From positions 16,442,707 through 16,506,706 of the forward strand of contig NW_024467121.1 in NCBI RefSeq assembly GCF_017591425.1: a stretch of DNA of 64,000 bases, in the 5' to 3' direction. The notes under the pieces are model-generated. The model did not search any database and was not told the DNA's origin. It saw only the letters and a list, made by a program, of their open reading frames with translations. Position numbers and translations under genes: made by a program. The stretch is from Ochotona curzoniae. Taxonomy: Eukaryota > Chordata > Mammalia > Lagomorpha > Ochotonidae. Positions 34,256 to 47,354 of this stretch are shown piece by piece (positions within the stretch are counted from its first letter, which is position 1; the number at the start of each line of letters is the position of its first letter).

Positions 34256-37084
34256 TAAGAAATAGCATTAAAATCTCCAGAGAAAAACATAAGGGCATAG
34301 AGATAATATTACAGCACAGAAAAAAGACGTAAAGATTTATGATATGGTGTAAGAGACTGGTATGTCATTGAAAATGCTTAAGCTTATCGTAATACACAGA
34401 TTGAATTCTTGGCTGAATAAGACTTTGGTGTTAAGTTGGTTATCTGGAATTCACAGAGTAAAAGCCATTGATTTTATGGCTTCCAGATAATAAGAAATGG
34501 TTTTAAGAGAAACTCAATTTGAAGAGTAAAGATTGAAAAAAATTGTTATGAGAAGACATTTGGGAAGCTTTTTTTTTCTAGTTTAGAGATGAGAACACAC
34601 AAAAAAATTAATCAACTTAGTTACAATCAAAAATATGTCTAGGTAAGCACAGATTCTATTCTTCCAATTTTACATAATATTGGTATGTAGAACTATAAAC
34701 TTTTAAGGACTTATACATGTGAGTTTAAGACAAACAAACGTAGATATTTTATTCTTACCAAATCTAAAACAAATAACATGCACATAAGTGCTTATTACAT
34801 CAAGTATAATAAAAATGGGGTACAAAGAATAAAATATATGATTACTGAAAATAAGAAGTAGGTATGTCATAGAGAAAGCCTAGAGGGAAAAGTCTGTGTT
34901 TTAAAATGACAGAAAAGGTGAAAAACAAAAATGTTGAAAGCAATTTTAAAGAAAAACTAACAATCCTCAGCTTTACTGGAAATAGACACTATTATTTTTC
35001 CAACACTTTTACCTGAATAAATTTTTATATAAGCATTAGTTTCTGCATATAAACTATGCTAGACAAGCTACATCTATCTTTGCAAGAGCAGCGTATTACA
35101 AATGAACAGAAGCACACACTTTACATAAAGTTGATACAATTAGGTATAATCACTTAAATTCTTCTGTACACAGAGTGTGCAGAAAAATAAAAAGTAAGCA
35201 GCCTTATAATAATTGAGCATATGTTCATTGTGAAAATACATACATTTTATGAATTATAATAATAAATTGATATAATATGAAAAATGCAGTTATGGTAAAA
35301 AGCTGTCAGAAGGGAGGAGACAGGTTTTCTTCAAATGGTTAAGAAGTCCGATAAGCTCAGACCAAAGAGACATCAGGAAGGTTAGGAGAGAGCAATATGG
35401 AACCTGTATATGTGTGTGTGTGTGCGTGTGTGTACACACAAGCATTTAGGTAAAAGTGGTTTTCTGGCCTTCATGATATACTTTTTTTAAGTATAGCAAT
35501 GTGAATGCAGCTCCAGATATCACGGATGACTGTAAAAATGGGTAATATCAACTAAGAATGACATAATCATTGTGCCCAAGAACGTCAGTGGTGATGGGGG
35601 CTTCAGGAAAGAAATAATAATGTACACCGTTGCTTTATTTTTGGTAACTTTTTATAAATCAAGTCATCTTGTAAAATTCTGCTTTATGGATATTTGCCAA
35701 TTATAGTGATTCTGTGTAGTCCTTCAAAATGAAAACATTCTAAATGCCAATTAATACTAATAAGACAGTTTTATTATCTAGTTAGCAGAAAGGAAAACAC
35801 GTCATCACTTTTGATTAATGTTACCTTTATTTTTGTCTCGGCTTGCAATTGATCTGGAAGAGAACAAAAGCATAGTAAGCTGAGCTCTACCCTAAAATCC
35901 TTATCTATAAAATATCTGATTCCTAATTTCAGTTTATAAGCATATGGTTATTTTACCAAAGAAAAAATGTAGAGATGTTGTAGTGGACAAATCCAGAGTT
36001 TTATTTTCGATGACTCTTGACAAAATACTTTTGAAATAAAGACATATGATAACAGATGCATAGTGTAAAATCATTTATGACTGTTATAAATGATTGGAAA
36101 TCCTGCATTTAGTGAAAGTAAAGCTGTCAGTGCCAATGGTAAACCTCTATTCAACTTAACAGGCATATGAAGAGTCAGGATTCTGTCCATAGCAGGTGGA
36201 AGCAGAATAAGCAAATTGATAGATTACAAGATTCCTTTCTTTTACCCTGCATTTTGAGTTCCTTCCCAATTAAAAATAGCTGAAATGCATATTATTATAA
36301 GCTTTATAATATCTTAAAAAACTAAAATGTGTATTTAGAAAATAGACAAGATACAGAAAAAAGTGTTTGTAGTTGATTGTTGCCATCAGACATTAAAAAT
36401 TCTCGGTGCTGCTTTTGCAAAATGCTCTTCCATTTGTGGAATTCAGTATTCCTACAGAGTTAATCCCTAGTCCCACATTAATGCTTGATCTATTCTCTAC
36501 AGTATACCAATAGGCTCTCTTCTCTGTGACCAGAAAAACCCTACAGTGCAATAACTGAGAGCAAGTCATTCATGTGTGGAATTGAGGAAGATTGACAAAG
36601 GCAAATACAATTGGGTTTAAAATGAAAATGTTCACAGTGTTCTTTTTAAAGTTTAATTATCCCTAAGATGATGCTTTTAGTTGTATTTTTAGGTACTACC
36701 CTCTAGCCTAGCACAAGATGTATGGTTTTTAATATCAGTGATACTCTGAAGTTAAGTAATCACCATCATCGTCTCCTTTGCCCTTGCTCAAGGTGTTCAC
36801 AGAAGTCTAAGGCATAGTTTTGCAGTTAGCCTCAGAATGACCTTCCAAGGAACGGAGCTCTGGACATCTGGGAAATATCATAAAACAGAGGAGGATACAA
36901 GTCATAAAGAAATCATATTATTTTTTTTAGATTCAGAAGCTCCTAGAGTGAACTTTGACTAGTGAAGACTGAAGATTACCACTATAAACTTTCATAGGAA
37001 TAAAGCAAAAGGGCACCCATGCAATGACTACTCATACAATAATTTTCTTTAAATAATGGACAAAAAATAGTTTTATAAAACCTT
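34256..37084. other. Unique AT-rich stretch, almost repeat-free
   Basis: An interrupted TG run at about 35409-35437 is the only clear simple repeat. No open frame over 60 codons is present and no RNA gene was recognised. Confidence 0.55.
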
Positions 37085-37365
37085 GATTAAAACTCAGAGA
37101 GGCAAAGTTATTCAGTGCCCCACTCCCTACATACTCAAAAATTCCAGGGTTGGGCCAGGCCAATGCCAAGAGCCTGGAACCCAAGCCAGGTCTCCCAAAT
37201 GGGCTGCGGTGACCTGGTCACTTGAATAACCATGTATGAGATCAAAGCCATCAAAGACACTACAAAGCCAGAATCAGTGTGAAAACGGAGACTCTGGAGC
37301 CTAGATACTGTGATAGGAGATGCCCATCAGGGTCTTAAACACTAGCCCAAATGCTTGTTCCAAGG
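37085..37365 (-). mobile_element. Ancient C-repeat
   Basis: CTCAGAGAGGCAAAG at the left, GGGTTGGGCCAGGCCAATGCC, then GGTCTCCCAAATGGGC, then GATGCCCATCAGGGTCTTAAAC near the head follow the minus-strand order of an older C-repeat. Strongly diverged. Confidence 0.55.
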
Positions 37366-40300
37366 AAAGTTAATCTTAAACTCAATTCAATATCTTTTAA
37401 GCATTGGGAACAATACTGAGGATTGAACTTTCCCCCAACTCCCAAGAGAATTGTGTATTATTATAGTATGTATAATGCAGACTTGGCACCAAGTCTGTTT
37501 CTAGGTTGTGCTTAAGTAGTAAATGAGTGGCATAAGAAGTACCTTATACTGGGAAACAGCATCAGAAATCCCATCAGCCGGAATTAGTAGATAACGCCAC
37601 AGAGAGAAGGAAGAGCTGAGCTGACTCTGAACAACGGGACAGAGATGGGTGTTTTAGGATAAGCACTTGCATGCTCTCGTTGCCCATAAACATCTCTTCA
37701 TTCCTTTCTTACTTTCTCTGACTGTGCAGCATTTGATTTTAAAACGAAACTTTAGTTAATGACACATACGCAACTTTGCAGATGGAATTTGGAGTTAGAA
37801 TCTCTTGGAAACACCACGAGTCTTATATATCCCATCCATAAATAACTCCATTTGGAGGAAGGTGGTTTAATTAAAAAAAAAAATTGTCTTAGTGGGGATT
37901 CTTCTGGGTATCCGTAGATACTCAAAGAACATTTTCACCCAATTTAGGGAAATGCAGATACAGCGAAAGTTTCATAGGTATAAATCCAACTAGGAATTAA
38001 GATTTGGATTTTACCAGAGGAAGTTCAAGACTCCACTTTGTAGGGATAGAAAAACACAGCTGAAAAAGTACAGACATGAGTCAATAAATAAAGGCAGTCA
38101 ATAAAAAAACAGAATCAAATTTAGTGTCACATTTACAAGAGAATAACGACCACAGGGAAAAAAAATGAATGTTATCCTAAAGGGGGATTCCTGGAAGTCA
38201 GTTCTTCTCTGTCATTGAAATAAGTCACACAAATGATGAACCTTTGGGTTATCTGCATATTGACATCTAGCAGTCATCGGTCGAGGGATTCTGGTGGAAC
38301 ACATCCAGGTAAAGGGAATGACGGTGTCTGCTATAGTTATACCCTTTTACTTCCTAGATTTATTTATTCCCCTAGTGCACTTCCCATTGTCACTGAGTTT
38401 TCAAGGTAATGGTCACACGTGAATTCTTTTAAAAAGTAAAAAAGAGGAAAGTTATAAAATAAGAAAGCTTTTGGGATACTCAATGGTCTTATTGCTAGTA
38501 CAATGAATATTCATCATCCATCTAGTCTCACATAATTCTGCACTCTGTTCTTCACTGGACAGCATTCCTGGGAGTCTAGCGTGCTTGTTCAACAGCCGAA
38601 GGTTTCCGCATTTGCTGATTCATGGTTATCAGCAGGCACAGGGCCACTCCAATGAATCTTTTGTATTCCAGACTTCTTCATTTCAGTCTCCATATTGCAG
38701 CAGCAGTCCTATTGTCTCTCGCTAATCAGAGTCAATCATCCCTTCCATTATGGTAGGCTTTTTTGTATAATAGTGTTATAGCACAAGAGATGCAAAGTGG
38801 CTGGTTACAAGCATGAATTCTGCTTTAGTGTAATTCTCTCATTCTGGAAGGAATACATATTGGGAAGCAGAAAGTAGCTGCTTACAGAAAAAAAAAATCA
38901 GATTATAACGCTGAATGGGGTTAACCTTACAGGTTTTCATTTCTGAACATATGATAACTATTGGGAAAACAACATCATAAAAGCAATAGTTCAAGGTACA
39001 CACTACCTCTTGAAGGCCAGCATCTACACTCAACAGGGTATCCTCTATGGGCTGCTGTTCCAACTGAAACTTTAAAAAATCTGCTTTTTTTTTTTTAGGC
39101 CATCAGTTTTCATGTGACAGTGAGTAAGTAAGAGTAACTGAGCTTCATGTTAAAATGTTCACCATTGCAGCTTTGATTCTTTGCACATAATCTAATGTTG
39201 TATACATTTCATGAAGCAAATGAAGATACTTTTTAACCTCCTGAATGATGCTGACCCAGGAACTGTGGGCCAGAATGTAAGATTGTACTCAAAGCATGCA
39301 CGGATCTCAGTAATGACTCCACCAGAGAAGATGATGTCCAGTGTGCTTTGCCATCAAGTGACTGGTCGCTTTTCTTAAGGGACGCTATTCAATGAAGGGA
39401 TCAGTTTTGGTTTCTACTATTATGTGTTGATATTCAGTTGATTGAATAGCTAGGTAAACCAACATGAGAAGGATGAAGGCTTTGGATTACTATGCTTATT
39501 CAAGGGACTTAGTGTAAGTTGCTGGGCACAGCTGACTTTCACTGTAAACACCACCCTGTTCCTTTGACTTTTCTGTACCTCCTCTGCAGTGAATCACTTT
39601 GACATGGATTAAAGTGAGACACAGAGAATCACCCATTGTGCAGCACAAGGTTTTGCATTCATTCATGTTCTAGGCCGCTTCTCTGCATAACTTTTATGTC
39701 CTCTAAATATGCTCTGTGACTTAAAACCTTTGTTATGATACAATATTCACTGCTCTGTTTGCTCAATCTGTGCTACTGCAAAACTGAAATTCTTCCCGGT
39801 CACTTTAGTTTTTTTCCCACTTGGTGAACCACATATAAGTTATTTTGTTGTTTTGTTTTGTTTTGTTTTATGTCTACATGCTTCTTTGATAACCTACCAG
39901 ACAGCATATTGGACAGTTTTTGAACTGTCTTATGCCGAAAAAGTATATGTGTGAAAAGTCATGGACCTCTATGTCTCCCTCCTATTTGGAGTTCCTGAGA
40001 CTATACAGCTTCCTTAATTCCTCTGATAAATCCAGAAAAATTGGAGGTTCCACTTCAGATTCAAATTATGGACCAATTCTCCTTTAATTCTTTTGCTTTT
40101 GGTAGCCTTCAGGATATTTGCTGATCTTCCATTCCGAATTTTAAAAAAAATCTAATAAGTAGTGTGGATGTATCTTGGCTACAAGATTTAAATAATGAAA
40201 TAAGATTTCATTTATCTTGTAGGCAATGTTCAAACATTGACCAAATCAGTTGACCCATGAAAATCTTGTCAACATGATGGTTATTTTACCAGGTAACTTA

Positions 40301-41059
40301 TTGGATCTCTGACACCTGTGTAACTAACCAAGCTTTTTTGGGGGAATCAATGAATTCCTTCTTATGAGAGATACTTTATATTATACCAAAAATCTTCACT
40401 AATCATAATATAACACATAAAATAGAGAAAAAAACCCACAGTTTCACGGGAGTATAAACAAGGGGAAAGAGGGAGGAAAGTAATGTGGTTATCTTAAAAT
40501 TATGCTTATGAAATATATAAAATTTGTTCTTTTCATAAAGAACAATATTACCATTTAAAAGAACATTATACCATCAACCTAACAGAAGAGTGCAATGTTC
40601 TTTTATCAAACAATCCAGTTCCCTTCATTCTGAATTATGTCAGAGAGAATTAAATTTCCTGAAAATTCAATACCTCTGGGCATGATTGTTCAAAGTGAAG
40701 TAAGAGTTGTTTTTTTTAATGCATGAAGGTTACTGAAAAGAATTTCGCATACAGGTTGTATAAGCAGCACTTATCTAATACAGAATCAAAATTATGCACA
40801 GCAGCCCAGATTATAACTATCATTTGTTGATTTATCACTTCTAAATTATATTTTTAAATTATATTAAATACAATCTGTTTTTGAGTTTACGTAATAAAAT
40901 TAATATTTATGTTTAAGCTATATTAAATTGATAGCCCATTAATTATTAAAATGCCAATTGTTTAAACAATTTCTAGCCAAATCTTTTGACTTTTCAACAT
41001 AATACTTATAAATAAATAAAGTTTGTAACTGAAATATATTCGTTCTATTATTTTATTTT
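37366..41059. other. Long unique stretch, no gene seen
   Basis: A (GTTTT)n run lies at about 39846-39869. One short minus-strand frame at 38839-39063 is present without domain support. No repeats were recognised for 3.7 kb. Confidence 0.5.
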
Positions 41060-41350
41060 AAAGGCTGAGAGACACTGAGACAAAACAGAAAAGTAGAGAA
41101 GTAACTCCAGTGCACTGGTTCACTGCTTCAACACTTGAAGCATCAGAGCTAACCAAGGGCAACAACAGAGCCTAGAAGTGAATATAAGTTTTACACAATG
41201 ATAGCAGGGAGCAACTTCCTAAGTCATCCCCGCTCTCTCCAGCATGAACAGTAGCAGCAACATGGCTGGGGTTTCAACGCCATGACACAAACCCAGGAAC
41301 AATGATGCTGGGTGTGGGATAACTATGCACTGTAGCAAAACACCAGACAG
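41060..41350 (-). mobile_element. Ancient C-repeat
   Basis: GTGCACTGGTTCACTGC at the left, TAGCAGGGAGCAACTTCC in the middle, GACACAAACCCAGG and GTAGCAAAACACCAG near the head match the minus strand of an older C-repeat. Confidence 0.6.
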
Positions 41351-41609
41351 GAGAGTCCGCTATCTCAAATTATTTCAACACTTTCAAGATTAATAGAGTA
41401 TCTTACAATAAATAAGTAATTCAAGTGAATGTCATGAATACAGAAAATCTTGACATTCTTTGGAATAAAAGAGAACTTTAGCATCACTATGCTATGTTAA
41501 AGTTTGAATGTGTCTCAGGACACTGGATACTCAGCTTTTAGTTGGAATTTTAAAGTTATTATTCACAGAGGAGATAAATTACATTGAAGTTAGCTTCCAA
41601 TTAAGGCTT
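41351..41609. other. Unique spacer
   Basis: Nothing recognised; part may belong to the degraded 3' end of the L1 to its right. Confidence 0.4.
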
Positions 41610-42068
41610 TATTGAATTTACTATTTTTGTGAATTGGCTTCCAAAAGTTCTTCATATGTGAGCAATTATAGAGAACTTTTCATTTTGTGATTGATTTATT
41701 TCACTTTGCAAAATATCTTCCAGGTTCATCATTTGCTGTAAAAGGTAGGATTTCCTTGTATTTTTTTTAAAGCTTAGCAGTCTATTATCAAACAAAAGAA
41801 AAATGATAAGTAAGAGTGGAAATGAAACTCATGCACTATGTGGATAGTGCAAATCAGCCAAAAATTTCCCCCAATTACAAATAGAATCACCATACGATCC
41901 ATTCATTCTACATCTGCATATATACCCAGATTAATTGAAATCAGGAACTGGAAGAGATACGTCTATCCTATGGTAAGTATAATATTATTCACAGTAGCTG
42001 AAATATAGAAGCAATGCAAATGTTGATCAAGACAGGAATGGGTAAAGAAAATGTGGTACATATGTAAA
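41610..42068 (-). mobile_element. Old L1 3' end with 5' inversion
   Basis: The left piece (about 41610-41770) reads antisense: CTTCCAAAAGTTCTTCATATG, TATTTCACTTTGCAAAATATC and CCAGGTTCATC are the complement of the L1 3' end. The right piece (about 41790-42068) reads sense: CACCATACGATCC, GCATATATACCCAG, GAAATCAGGAACTGGAAGAG and AAAGAAAATGTGGTACATA, normally found just upstream of the left piece in L1. Opposed orientation of adjacent L1 segments, with the 5' segment inverted and a small gap of about 40 bp between them, is the signature of twin priming. The family is of the L1MA/L1MB age class, judged from the conserved text. Confidence 0.7.
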
Positions 42069-42132
42069 TAAATTTGAACATTTCACATTTCTTTTCAATT
42101 TTTTTAGAATAAGAGCATAAAAACTTGACATT

Positions 42133-42441
42133 GGGCCTGATGCAATGCTCAGTGCCTAAGTCCTCAGCTTGCACATGCCAGGATCCCAGATGGGCACCAG
42201 TTCATGTCCTAGCTACTCCACGACTCATCCAGCTCCCTGCTTGTGGCCTAAAAAAGCAGTAGAGGACAGCCCAAAGCCTTGGGAAGCTCCTGGCACCTGG
42301 TTACTGGCTTCACACTCAGCTCCAGCTGTTACAACACTTGGGGAGTGAAGCAGTGGATGGAAGAACTTTCTCTCCATCTCTCCTTCTGTCTGTAAATCTG
42401 CTTTTCCAAAAAAATAAATAAGTCTTAAAAAAAAAAAAAAA
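42133..42441 (+). mobile_element. Older CSINE, host of a nested SINE
   Basis: Head GGGCCTGATGCAATGCTC, body with CAGATGGGCACCAGTTCATG, tail AAATAAATAAGTCTT then a 15-base A-run. ACTTGACATTG at 42123-42133 recurs as ACTTGACACTG at 42882-42892, beyond the next SINE and microsatellite. That places the target-site duplication around the whole nest. Confidence 0.88.
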
Positions 42442-42454
42442 GAAAGAAGGCCTT

Positions 42455-42784
42455 GGGCCCAGCGCAGTGGCCTAGCGGCTAAAGTCCTCGCCTTGAACGC
42501 GCTGGGATCCCATAAGGGCACCGGGTGCTGGTTCTAATCCCTGCATCTCCACTTCCCAATCCAGCTCCCTGCTTGTGGTCTGGGAAAGCAGTCAGGGATG
42601 ACCCAAAGCCTTGGAACCCTGCACCCATGTGGGAGACCTGGAGGAAGTTCCTGGATCCTGGCTTTGGATTGGTGCAGCACTGGCCATTGTGGTCACATGG
42701 GGAGTAAATCATTGGATGGAAGATCTTCCTCTCTGTCTCTCCTCCTCTCTGTATATCTGCCTTTCCAATAAGAATAAATAAATA
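42455..42784 (+). mobile_element. CSINE, full length, nested in the previous SINE's tail
   Basis: Head GGGCCCAGCGCAGTGGCC, A-box region, then a small local duplication GGGCACCGGGTGCTGG before the B-box-like GGTTCTAATCC. The tail AATAAGAATAAATAAATAG runs directly into a GAAA tract. The AGAAAGAAGG preceding it resembles the sequence after it. The 179-codon minus-strand frame at 42479-43018 is SINE plus microsatellite. Confidence 0.93.
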
Positions 42785-42876
42785 GAAAGGAAGAAAGAAA
42801 GAGAGAAAGAGAGAAGGAAAGAGAGAAAGAAAGAGAGAGAGAAAGAAAGAAACAAAGGAAGAAAGAAAGAAAGAAA
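42785..42876. repeat. (GAAA)n/(GGAA)n purine microsatellite
   Basis: About 90 bp of imperfect GAAA, GAGA and GGAA units grown from the SINE tail. Confidence 0.95.
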
Positions 42877-42892
42877 AACAGACTTGACACTG

Positions 42893-44645
42893 TTTGAATG
42901 CTAGAAAGTGGACTATTTTGTAAGGGGTAGTAATTACATTGTTAAAAGTTTGTAAATAAACTAAGAAAGTTGAAAACCCCAAAGAAAAGTAACACAATGG
43001 AAACCACAATGTGACCAATTAAATTATTTATTGTATTATCTGGTCTTTTAAAGAAAATGTTTGCCAAATCCTGTTCTGAAAGATAATCATTAAAATCATC
43101 TAGTAAATGTTTCATTTTTTCCCTGAAATAATTAATTTGGTGTTTCTTATTCTATGGCTGATTCTTATTTTTTTTACAATTTTTATTAATTTTATGTAAA
43201 TCATTCTTCAGTTTTACAGAGACAATAACTTTTTCATGTTAGTTATCTATATTTATATTTAGTCACCCAGAATTTGCAAACTTTTTTATTTATGCACTTA
43301 AATTTTTTCTATTTCTGTAATGTCTCTTATTTTTAAACTTTTTTTAAGTTAGGTAAAGGTGTATACCTGTTATATCTGTTATGATTTTATAAGAAAGAAA
43401 ATCTATTATGAATAATAGAGAATTATATATATAGGCATACATACATATATGTATGTATTTAGCATAAAGAAATATTTTCTCTAGGAATTCTGGAAAGTGG
43501 TTGAAAAAATCAATGAAAACCTTATTTTTGAAACATTTTTCTTTTATCTTTATTGCTACTTGGGTTTTTATTAATATAAGGAGAACAGACTTTTTGCATT
43601 TGATAGGTATCATTCCAAAAAGACAATCACACGCTCCTTATTCCCCATAATCCCCCCTTCCTCTTGATCTGTTTTTACAAAGACGTAATTTTAATCCACC
43701 CTATCTCCACAGGCTTAATTCACCATTAAGCATGATATTCACCAATAGAAAACATAGAGCCAAAGGAGTTTAAACACAGGCTAAAATTATAATCATATTT
43801 CAGTGCGTTTTCGGGGTTGTAAAGTAGTTGCAAGGCGGCAGAGCTGATGGTCAGGAAGAAAAGCCAGAGATGCATATGTGGTGGGCAGAAGTATCAGTAT
43901 ACACAGACTGCAACTCACAAGAATCAGTGGAAACTCACAAGGACAAACTGAACGCACATCTGTTTCTCACCACCTCCAAACAAGAAATGCACATACTCCA
44001 TGAAGGAAGCTGGGAGTTCGGCCATGGAGTTACTTGTGCATCTGTCCCAAGCCCCAGGGAAGCAGAAGGAGATGACACACAGGTGTAAGAGGAGCTGTGG
44101 ATTTGGCGATTGCCCCAATCCACAAGGTGAGTGACAGATGAGTCACAGCATGCACGGATTTCATGATGCTGACAGCAGTATGGGTACCATTTCACTTTCA
44201 CCTTCCAATTCTCATATAGATTTTTCTTTTGGCCAATCTAAACCAAGGCACATATGCTAAATAAAGTTCAGAAAAATGTGATTTTACTTAGCTAAATGAA
44301 TCCATTATGAAGACATTGTAGTTCATTCTTTTTTAAATGTTATCTCTAAATTTGCCCTTAATTTATTTATATTTAACATCCCAGGAAGGTGAGAACTAAA
44401 ATGATGACTTTGCCAATATGATGCAACTATCTTTAACACAAGTGTGGACATAATCCTCTCCTCATAATGGCTTACATGTCCCCATGCCTCCTTTAATCCA
44501 TTCTAATCATTTCATTATGTCTACATCACATTTTCAGTTTATATTTTGCAACATAAATCCTGAAATATAATGTTAAGAGCTACAAATACAATTTATGTCA
44601 AGTCGTGAAGAAATGAAATGCAGGAAAATAGAAAAGAATTTGGGA
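42893..44645. other. Unique stretch with a 22-bp palindrome
   Basis: A perfect 22-bp palindrome of TA/CA steps lies at 43437-43458. The region 43640-44200 is less AT-rich; open frames on both strands there (43828-44088, 43935-44201) show no domain. A degraded LTR-like element is possible but not supported. Confidence 0.45.
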
Positions 44646-44946
44646 TGAGTTTTTGGCTCGGTGGTTGATGCATCACCTGGAAAGCCAGAAACTCATATCA
44701 GGATATCTGGCTCAAGTGCTTGCTATGACTCTGATCTGGCTCCTTCGTAGTGCAGCTTCTGGGCGACAAACCCCTGGATCCTTGACACCAACGGGAGAGG
44801 CTGAGCCTGGGCTTTGGCTCCAGGCTTCAGCCTTGCCCAACCTCAGCTGCTTCAGCATTTAAACAGTCAATCCACAGATGGAAGAGCTCTCTTTTCTTCT
44901 CTCTCTCTCCACTTTTCATGTGAACTAACAATGATTTTTAAAAATA
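44646..44946 (+). mobile_element. Ancient C-repeat
   Basis: TGGCTCGGTGGTTGATGCATC at the head, CTCATATCAGG, CTCAAGTGCTTGCTATGAC, GAGGCTGAGCCTGGGC, then CAGTCAATCCACAGATGGAAGAG and a CT-rich block before the AT-rich end. Full length but strongly diverged. Confidence 0.7.
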
Positions 44947-47021
44947 ATTTGCACCAATACTGTATGTACAACTAGATTAAAATAAGAACTACACTCAATT
45001 ATTATTTCCTACTTCCGTAAAGATTCAGCAGGTCATAATTAAAAGTTAAAATCTCCTCCTTGCATGGTTGATGAATACAGTTACTTCAAATCTTCATTCC
45101 CTTAAGGCGTGGACAATTGCACTACTCTGTTGTACTTGTCCATTAACTTTTATCACAAAACACTGTAGTGCCAAGTTTTTTTTTAAACTGTGCACAGGGA
45201 ATCTTTCATTTGCAATCACTGTTTCTCACTCCCATGGTGTTGTGGCAATTCAATGGTTTCTCTATAGCAAGGATCCAATTCCTTAAAGTTATGCTCTCCT
45301 TTCCTTTTTTTTTTTTTTTTTCTTGAGTGAGCATCCATTACAGGTAGGTTTCCTATCCCATTAGTTCCACTACATGGCATCACATTTTCCTTGACAGTGT
45401 CCCTTTCCTGGAAATAAAGACTTCTGGATCGTTAAGAACACGAACCTGCAGAAATCAGAAGCTGTATAAGACTGGGTTTTATGAGGCATGAGAGGAAAAG
45501 TTGGCGGTGCCACCTCTTGATTTCCTGGATTATAAACTTATTCCAGTCCTACAAGATGCTGGCCAAGATGGGATCACGGTTTGGTCTTCTGCAGGCCTCT
45601 GCACAATTCTTACTTCAGGATGCTGAGGAACCAGGTAAGACTAGTCAATTTCACAGACATCATCTCACTCTCAGGTTTGATGTTCCTTAAAAGAAATATA
45701 TTTTTCAAAATCTGTGCTGTGACAATCATGATGACAAGTGAGGTACTGTATGTTTACGAAGGACTAACAGAAATACTCATGACAGCAAAATAAAAATTCA
45801 TATCTAGAATCAGAGTGTGTTCCAGTAAGAATAAAATGTTCCCATTCCCAATATTACAAATAGCTGATGCCAACAGGTGACTTAATTGTATCAGTAGAAC
45901 ACATCATTACAGGTCTTCAGAACTGGTTGAAGTTGAATCATCCTTGAGAAGTGCAAGTCTGTGCTGTGGAGTCTACACATTACACCCATCCCTGCAGCCA
46001 TGCGCACTGAGTTTATCAGCTTATTCAGCACTGGCGGTAAGGCCTGAGACAGAGGCTAACTGACATATACATAAGATAACTTGTCTTTTCCAACTGATTA
46101 TTGCAATTATACTCCTCTAAAAATTCAGCTGGGATATTCACTTGGGACACAAAGTCATCCAAAACTCAGAGCTCATCTTTTCATCAATTTTCCAATTGTT
46201 TTACTTACTATGCTTGATCTTTCAGTCAAATCATTAGCCATTCCCTGTGGACTGCTACAGATTCATATTTTTACTCATGTCTCTTTTCAAATAAAGCTAA
46301 TACTCAAGATGCTTTTTAAATATTCAGCTGACTGTGATTTAGATTTGACTTTAAATCAAACCTGGAGTGCAGGATGGAACCTAAACAACTACCTTGCTCC
46401 AAAGAATGGATTCACACTACTAAATTCATCAGTTATTACAAAACTGATGCTTGCATCCACTCATCTCCTACAATCCCAAACAAGTTCATGACATATACAG
46501 TTACATGTTACTAACTGGCTGCTTCCTTCTGATATTGAGAAATGTGATATTTCGATACCTAGCACCATGATTTGTATGGAGAAAAGATCTTTGTGCTTAT
46601 TGTTCAATTATGAATATAACATTTATGTTACATATTAAAATTATTCTTAGTTATAAATCTTGCTGTTATATTTATACATTTTTAAGAAATTCTTAGTTGA
46701 TCCCACTGAAAACTTAACTTATATGCCATTAATAATTAAATCTTATCTGTAAGCTAAAAGGTAGTCATATTTTAAAGTACTCCAATGATATAAGTAACAA
46801 AACTGACCAAATACTTACATAATTCTGCCATCTCTAACACACTAACTTATAAGTATGGAAAACCAGTTCTATTTAATATCCAACCTTATAATATTTTACT
46901 GAAACATTGTATGTTAAAAAACTTGAAATCTGAATCATGATTTTAGCATGTTGAAACTGTTAAAATAAGTAAGCAGAATTCTAAATAGGTGCTGAAATTA
47001 ATGTGAAAATATTAAGAATAT
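44947..47021. other. Unique stretch, no gene seen
   Basis: A poly-T run lies at about 45305-45321. The 136-codon plus-strand frame at 46081-46491 has no recognisable domain and no supporting context. Confidence 0.45.
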
Positions 47022-47225
47022 GGGCTTGAGGTCAGGCTTAAGTCATCATTTGGGACATTTGAACCACATATTTGAGTGCCTCATGGAAGTCCCAGCTTTT
47101 TTACTTACAACATAGCTATCTCTTGATGCATACCTTCATTCTCTCTTTCCTCTGTCCCTCACCCCCCTCCTCTTTTCCTCTACCTCTTCCTCTCCTCTCC
47201 ACTTTCCCTTAAAAATAAAATAATG
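47022..47225 (+). mobile_element. Ancient C-repeat, truncated, with CT-rich block
   Basis: GGGCTTGAGGTCAGGC, GTCATCATTTGGGACATTTG, TTTGAGTGCCTCATGG and GTCCCAGC are followed directly by a CCTCTTCC-rich tract and TTAAAAATAAAATAATG. The central part of the SINE is missing. Confidence 0.6.
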
Positions 47226-47354
47226 CAATTTTTTTAAATTATCAATTTATTTAAATATCTCTATATTGAATTTTAAATCTTCTTGGGGTTAATGGAAGTT
47301 GGGCCTCCATCATGTCACTGTAGGATCACTACCTGTGAATATTTATTTTTTTTT

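Noticed and set aside
42479..43018. 179-codon minus-strand open frame
   Set aside because: It consists of a CSINE in antisense and the translated GAAA microsatellite.
43640..44200. Possible degraded ERV or LTR
   Set aside because: Composition differs from the flanks but no LTR ends, primer-binding site or retroviral motif could be found.
46081..46491. 136-codon plus-strand frame
   Set aside because: No recognisable domain, no splice or promoter context, AT-rich codon use as in flanking DNA.
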